In this document: piece after piece, positions 5,510-7,813 of the stretch
Layout of the letters: every line of letters begins with the position of its first letter
Position numbering within the stretch: position 1 is the stretch's first letter
NCBI GenBank assembly: GCA_038323315.1
Contig: JBBQGU010000185.1
Coordinates: forward strand, 1 to 7,813
DNA from: Stagnihabitans sp038323315
GTDB taxonomy: Bacteria > Pseudomonadota > Alphaproteobacteria > Rhodobacterales > Rhodobacteraceae
Direction: 5' to 3'
Length of the DNA stretch: 7,813 bases
Notes under the pieces: model-generated
The model's input: only the letters and a program-made list of their open reading frames with translations
The model's database searches: none
Told to the model about the DNA's origin: nothing
Position numbers and translations under genes: made by a program

Positions 5510-7645
5510 TTACGCTTCGGCTTCGGCCTTTTCGACGATTTCCAGGCCGGTTTCCTGATCGACCATCTTCATGCCAAGGCGCACTTTGCCACGGTCGTCA
5601 AAGCCCAGCAGTTTGACCTTGACCTCTTGACCTTCTTTCAGCGCCTCGTTCGGGTGGTTCAGGCGTTTGCCGGAGATTTGGCTGACATGGACCAGTCCGT
5701 CGCGCTTGCCGAAGAAGTTCACGAATGCACCGAAATCGACAAGTTTCACGACCTTGCCTGTGTAGACCTTGCCCTCTTCCGGCTCGGCCACGATGGACCA
5801 GATCATGTCATAAGCCTTTTTGATAGCGGCCTGATCGTTGGACGCGATCTTGATGACGCCGTCGTCGTTTATGTCGACCTTGGCACCGGAAACCTCGACG
5901 ATCTCGCGGATGACCTTGCCGCCCGAGCCGATGACCTCACGGATCTTGTCGGTGGGGATCGACAGGGTTTCGATCTTGGGCGCGTATTCGCTGAAGCCTT
6001 GCGGGGCGGACAGCGACTTGTTCATCTCGTCAAGGATGTGCAGGCGACCGTCTTTGGCTTGGGCCAAGGCTTGGGCCATGATTTCCGGGGTGATCCCGGC
6101 AACCTTGATGTCCATCTGCATGGTGGTGATGCCGTTTGCAGTGCCTGCGACCTTGAAGTCCATGTCGCCCAGGTGATCTTCATCGCCCAGGATGTCGGTC
6201 AACACAGCCCAGCGGCCATCGTCTTCCAGGATCAGACCCATCGCCACACCGGCCACCGGCGATTTCAGCGGAACGCCCGCGTCCATCATGCTGAGGCTGC
6301 CCCCGCAGACCGAGGCCATCGAGGACGAGCCGTTCGACTCGGTGATCTCGGACACGACGCGGATGGTATAGGGGAAGTCGGTCGGCGCCGGCAGAACCGC
6401 CTGCAACGCACGCCAAGCCAGCTTGCCATGACCGATTTCGCGGCGGCCGGGCGAGCCTACGCGGCCAACTTCGCCAACCGAATAGGGCGGGAAGTTGTAG
6501 TGCAGCAGGAAGTTCGATCGTGAATTGCCGTTCAGCGCGTCGATGATCTGCTCATCCTCGCCGGTGCCGAGGGTGGTCACGACCAGACCCTGGGTTTCGC
6601 CACGGGTGAACAGGGCCGAGCCATGGGTGCGCGGCAGGATGCCGGTTTCGGCTGTGATCTGGCGCACGGTCTTGGTGTCACGGCCGTCGATCCGGGCACC
6701 GCCCGAGATGATATCGCCACGCAGGATCGAGCTTTCCAGCTTTTTGATCGCCGACCCGAGGTTGATGTCGGCTTTATCGGCGTCGGTCAGTGCCGCCTTG
6801 ATCGTGACCGCGGCCGCGTCGATGGCATTGGTCCGCTCTTGCTTGTCACGCAGCGCAAAGGCGGCGCGCATCTGGGTTTCGCCAGCGGCTTTCACCGAGG
6901 CATACAAAGCCGAGATGTCGGGGGCGTGGAAATCGAAGGGCTCTTTGGCGCAGTCTTCGGCAAAGTCCAGGATCAGGTCGATGGCGGGCTGCATATGAGC
7001 GTGACCGAACTTGACGGCCCCCAGCATCTCGTCCTCGGTCAGCTCATAAGCCTCGGATTCGACCATCATCACGGCGTCTTTGGTGCCTGCGATGACAAGG
7101 TCAAGGCGCTGCTCGGGGTTGCCGCGCAGATGGGTCATGTCGTCCATCGACGGGTTCAGCTCATAGGCGCCGTTGGAGAAGCCGACGCGGGCCGCACCGA
7201 TCGGGCCCATGAACGGCACACCGGAAATCGTCAGCGCTGCCGAAACGGCGATCATCGCGACGATATCGGGGTCATTCACCAGATCGCAGGACAGCACGGT
7301 GGCCATGACGAGGACTTCGTTCTTGAAGCCTTCGACGAACAACGGGCGGCAAGGACGGTCGATGAGACGCGAGGTCAGCGTCTCTTTTTCGGACGGGCGG
7401 GCTTCACGCTTGAAGAAACCACCGGGGATCTTGCCGGCAGCATAATACTTTTCCTGATAGTGCACGGTCAGCGGGAAGAAGTCCTGACCGGGCTTGGGCG
7501 CACGGGCATAGGTCACGTTGGCCATGACCTGCGTTTCGCCCAGCGTGGCGATGACGGAGCCATCAGCCTGACGGGCAACCTTGCCCGATTCCAGCGTGAG
7601 CGTTTCTGTGCCCCACTGGATTGATTTCTTTGTCACATTGAACAT
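5510..7645 (-). CDS. pnp: Polyribonucleotide nucleotidyltransferase (PNPase)
   Basis: Phosphorolytic 3'-to-5' exoribonuclease of mRNA decay, a homotrimer and a common degradosome partner in the cytoplasm. The 711 residues equal the length of the Escherichia coli enzyme and all domains are present. The first RNase PH domain is about 10-140, with FFKREARPSEKETLTSRLID at 77-96. An alpha-helical linker domain spans about 150-240. The second RNase PH domain is about 320-540, with GRREIGHGKLAWRAL and the catalytic aspartates D488 and D494 in GDEDHLGDMDFKVAGT. The KH domain is about 560-615, with the GSGG loop at 573-576. The S1 domain is about 625-692 (GKVVKLVDFGAFVNFF). The C-terminus is rich in Glu and Ala. 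ATG 7645 has a good ribosome site, AGAGGA (7659-7654), 8 bases upstream. An intrinsic terminator follows the stop codon. The leader carries hairpins that may serve regulation, as autoregulation of pnp through its leader is known in E. coli. Confidence 0.98.
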   Translation of the reverse strand: MFNVTKKSIQWGTETLTLESGKVARQADGSVIATLGETQVMANVTYARAPKPGQDFFPLTVHYQEKYYAAGKIPGGFFKREARPSEKETLTSRLIDRPCRPLFVEGFKNEVLVMATVLSCDLVNDPDIVAMIAVSAALTISGVPFMGPIGAARVGFSNGAYELNPSMDDMTHLRGNPEQRLDLVIAGTKDAVMMVESEAYELTEDEMLGAVKFGHAHMQPAIDLILDFAEDCAKEPFDFHAPDISALYASVKAAGETQMRAAFALRDKQERTNAIDAAAVTIKAALTDADKADINLGSAIKKLESSILRGDIISGGARIDGRDTKTVRQITAETGILPRTHGSALFTRGETQGLVVTTLGTGEDEQIIDALNGNSRSNFLLHYNFPPYSVGEVGRVGSPGRREIGHGKLAWRALQAVLPAPTDFPYTIRVVSEITESNGSSSMASVCGGSLSMMDAGVPLKSPVAGVAMGLILEDDGRWAVLTDILGDEDHLGDMDFKVAGTANGITTMQMDIKVAGITPEIMAQALAQAKDGRLHILDEMNKSLSAPQGFSEYAPKIETLSIPTDKIREVIGSGGKVIREIVEVSGAKVDINDDGVIKIASNDQAAIKKAYDMIWSIVAEPEEGKVYTGKVVKLVDFGAFVNFFGKRDGLVHVSQISGKRLNHPNEALKEGQEVKVKLLGFDDRGKVRLGMKMVDQETGLEIVEKAEAEA

Positions 7646-7813
7646 ATGTCGTTTCCTCTGGGGTCAGCCCGGCGTTCCGGGTTCCCCTTGTTTGGCGGCC
7701 CCATTGCCACCGCCCCCAATCCTTCGCATGTGCCCGGGGGTAGGGCCGCACGTCGCAGATTGCGGGCGCATACAGGAAAACGGTGGTGTTGGGAAGGGGT
7801 ATGGGGCCATTGC
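7646..7813 (-). other. pnp upstream region without an identifiable gene
   Basis: These 168 bases hold the leader hairpin described above and a second possible stem: minus strand GGTGGC, loop AATGGG, GCCGCC, with one G:T pair (about 7694-7711). No rpsO coding end and no convincing sigma-70 promoter were seen. rpsO, if present, must lie beyond the right edge. Confidence 0.4.
7660..7687 (-). promoter_or_regulatory. pnp leader hairpin next to the ribosome-binding site
   Basis: On the minus strand GGGG, a short internal loop, CCCGG, loop AACG, CCGGG and CCCC fold into a two-part stem (plus coordinates 7660-7663 with 7684-7687, and 7668-7672 with 7677-7681). It ends 1 base before the AGAGGA ribosome site. 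It could be a processing or translational-control element, or simply a stabilising leader structure. Confidence 0.45.

Noticed and set aside
5489..7624. Long plus-strand open frames opposite pnp (5489-6523 and 6623-7624)
   Set aside because: They mirror the complete PNPase gene, have His/Asp/Gly-rich shadow composition and no recognisable fold.
7646..7813. Possible rpsO end upstream of pnp
   Set aside because: No frame on the minus strand shows a ribosomal protein S15 C-terminus in these bases.

Overview
The window looks like chromosomal DNA of a high-GC alphaproteobacterium, most likely of the Rhodobacterales (Rhodobacteraceae). This is inferred from base composition, the style of the PNPase and the CorA-like protein, and general gene content; no rRNA or other strong taxonomic marker is present. 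Six protein genes are well supported and a seventh, a small secreted protein, is likely. No tRNA, rRNA, CRISPR array, transposase or insertion sequence was seen, and no gene-free stretch exceeds 300 bases.

Left part (1-2116): a 1-Cys (Prx6-type) peroxiredoxin on the plus strand ends in an intrinsic terminator. It faces, tail to tail, a minus-strand CorA-family membrane transporter that carries an MgtE-N-like domain at its N-terminus and has Ser in place of Asn in the family's GMN signature.

Middle part (2117-5458): a plus-strand surface-glycan cassette begins in the divergent gap beside the transporter gene. It holds a polysaccharide pyruvyltransferase-family protein, then two tandem paralogues of a bacterial sialyltransferase-like protein (GT29 fold; motifs L, S and H-x4-E are all visible), then a 117-residue secreted protein of unknown function. 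The first two genes are 21 bp apart and probably co-transcribed. The second GT29 gene follows a 185-bp spacer containing several inverted repeats. The likely shared theme is acidic decoration of a cell-surface glycan: ketal-pyruvate from phosphoenolpyruvate, and a sugar from a CMP-activated donor. No donor-synthesis, export or polymerisation genes are present here, so donor and acceptor are unknown.

Right part (5459-7813): a bidirectional intrinsic terminator separates the cassette from pnp (polynucleotide phosphorylase, complete, minus strand). The pnp 5' leader contains two hairpins. rpsO, often directly upstream of pnp, is not in the 168 bases available.

The most notable content is the pyruvyltransferase plus tandem GT29 cassette, since GT29 is best known from animals and plants. 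The CorA-like protein with a changed selectivity signature is next.
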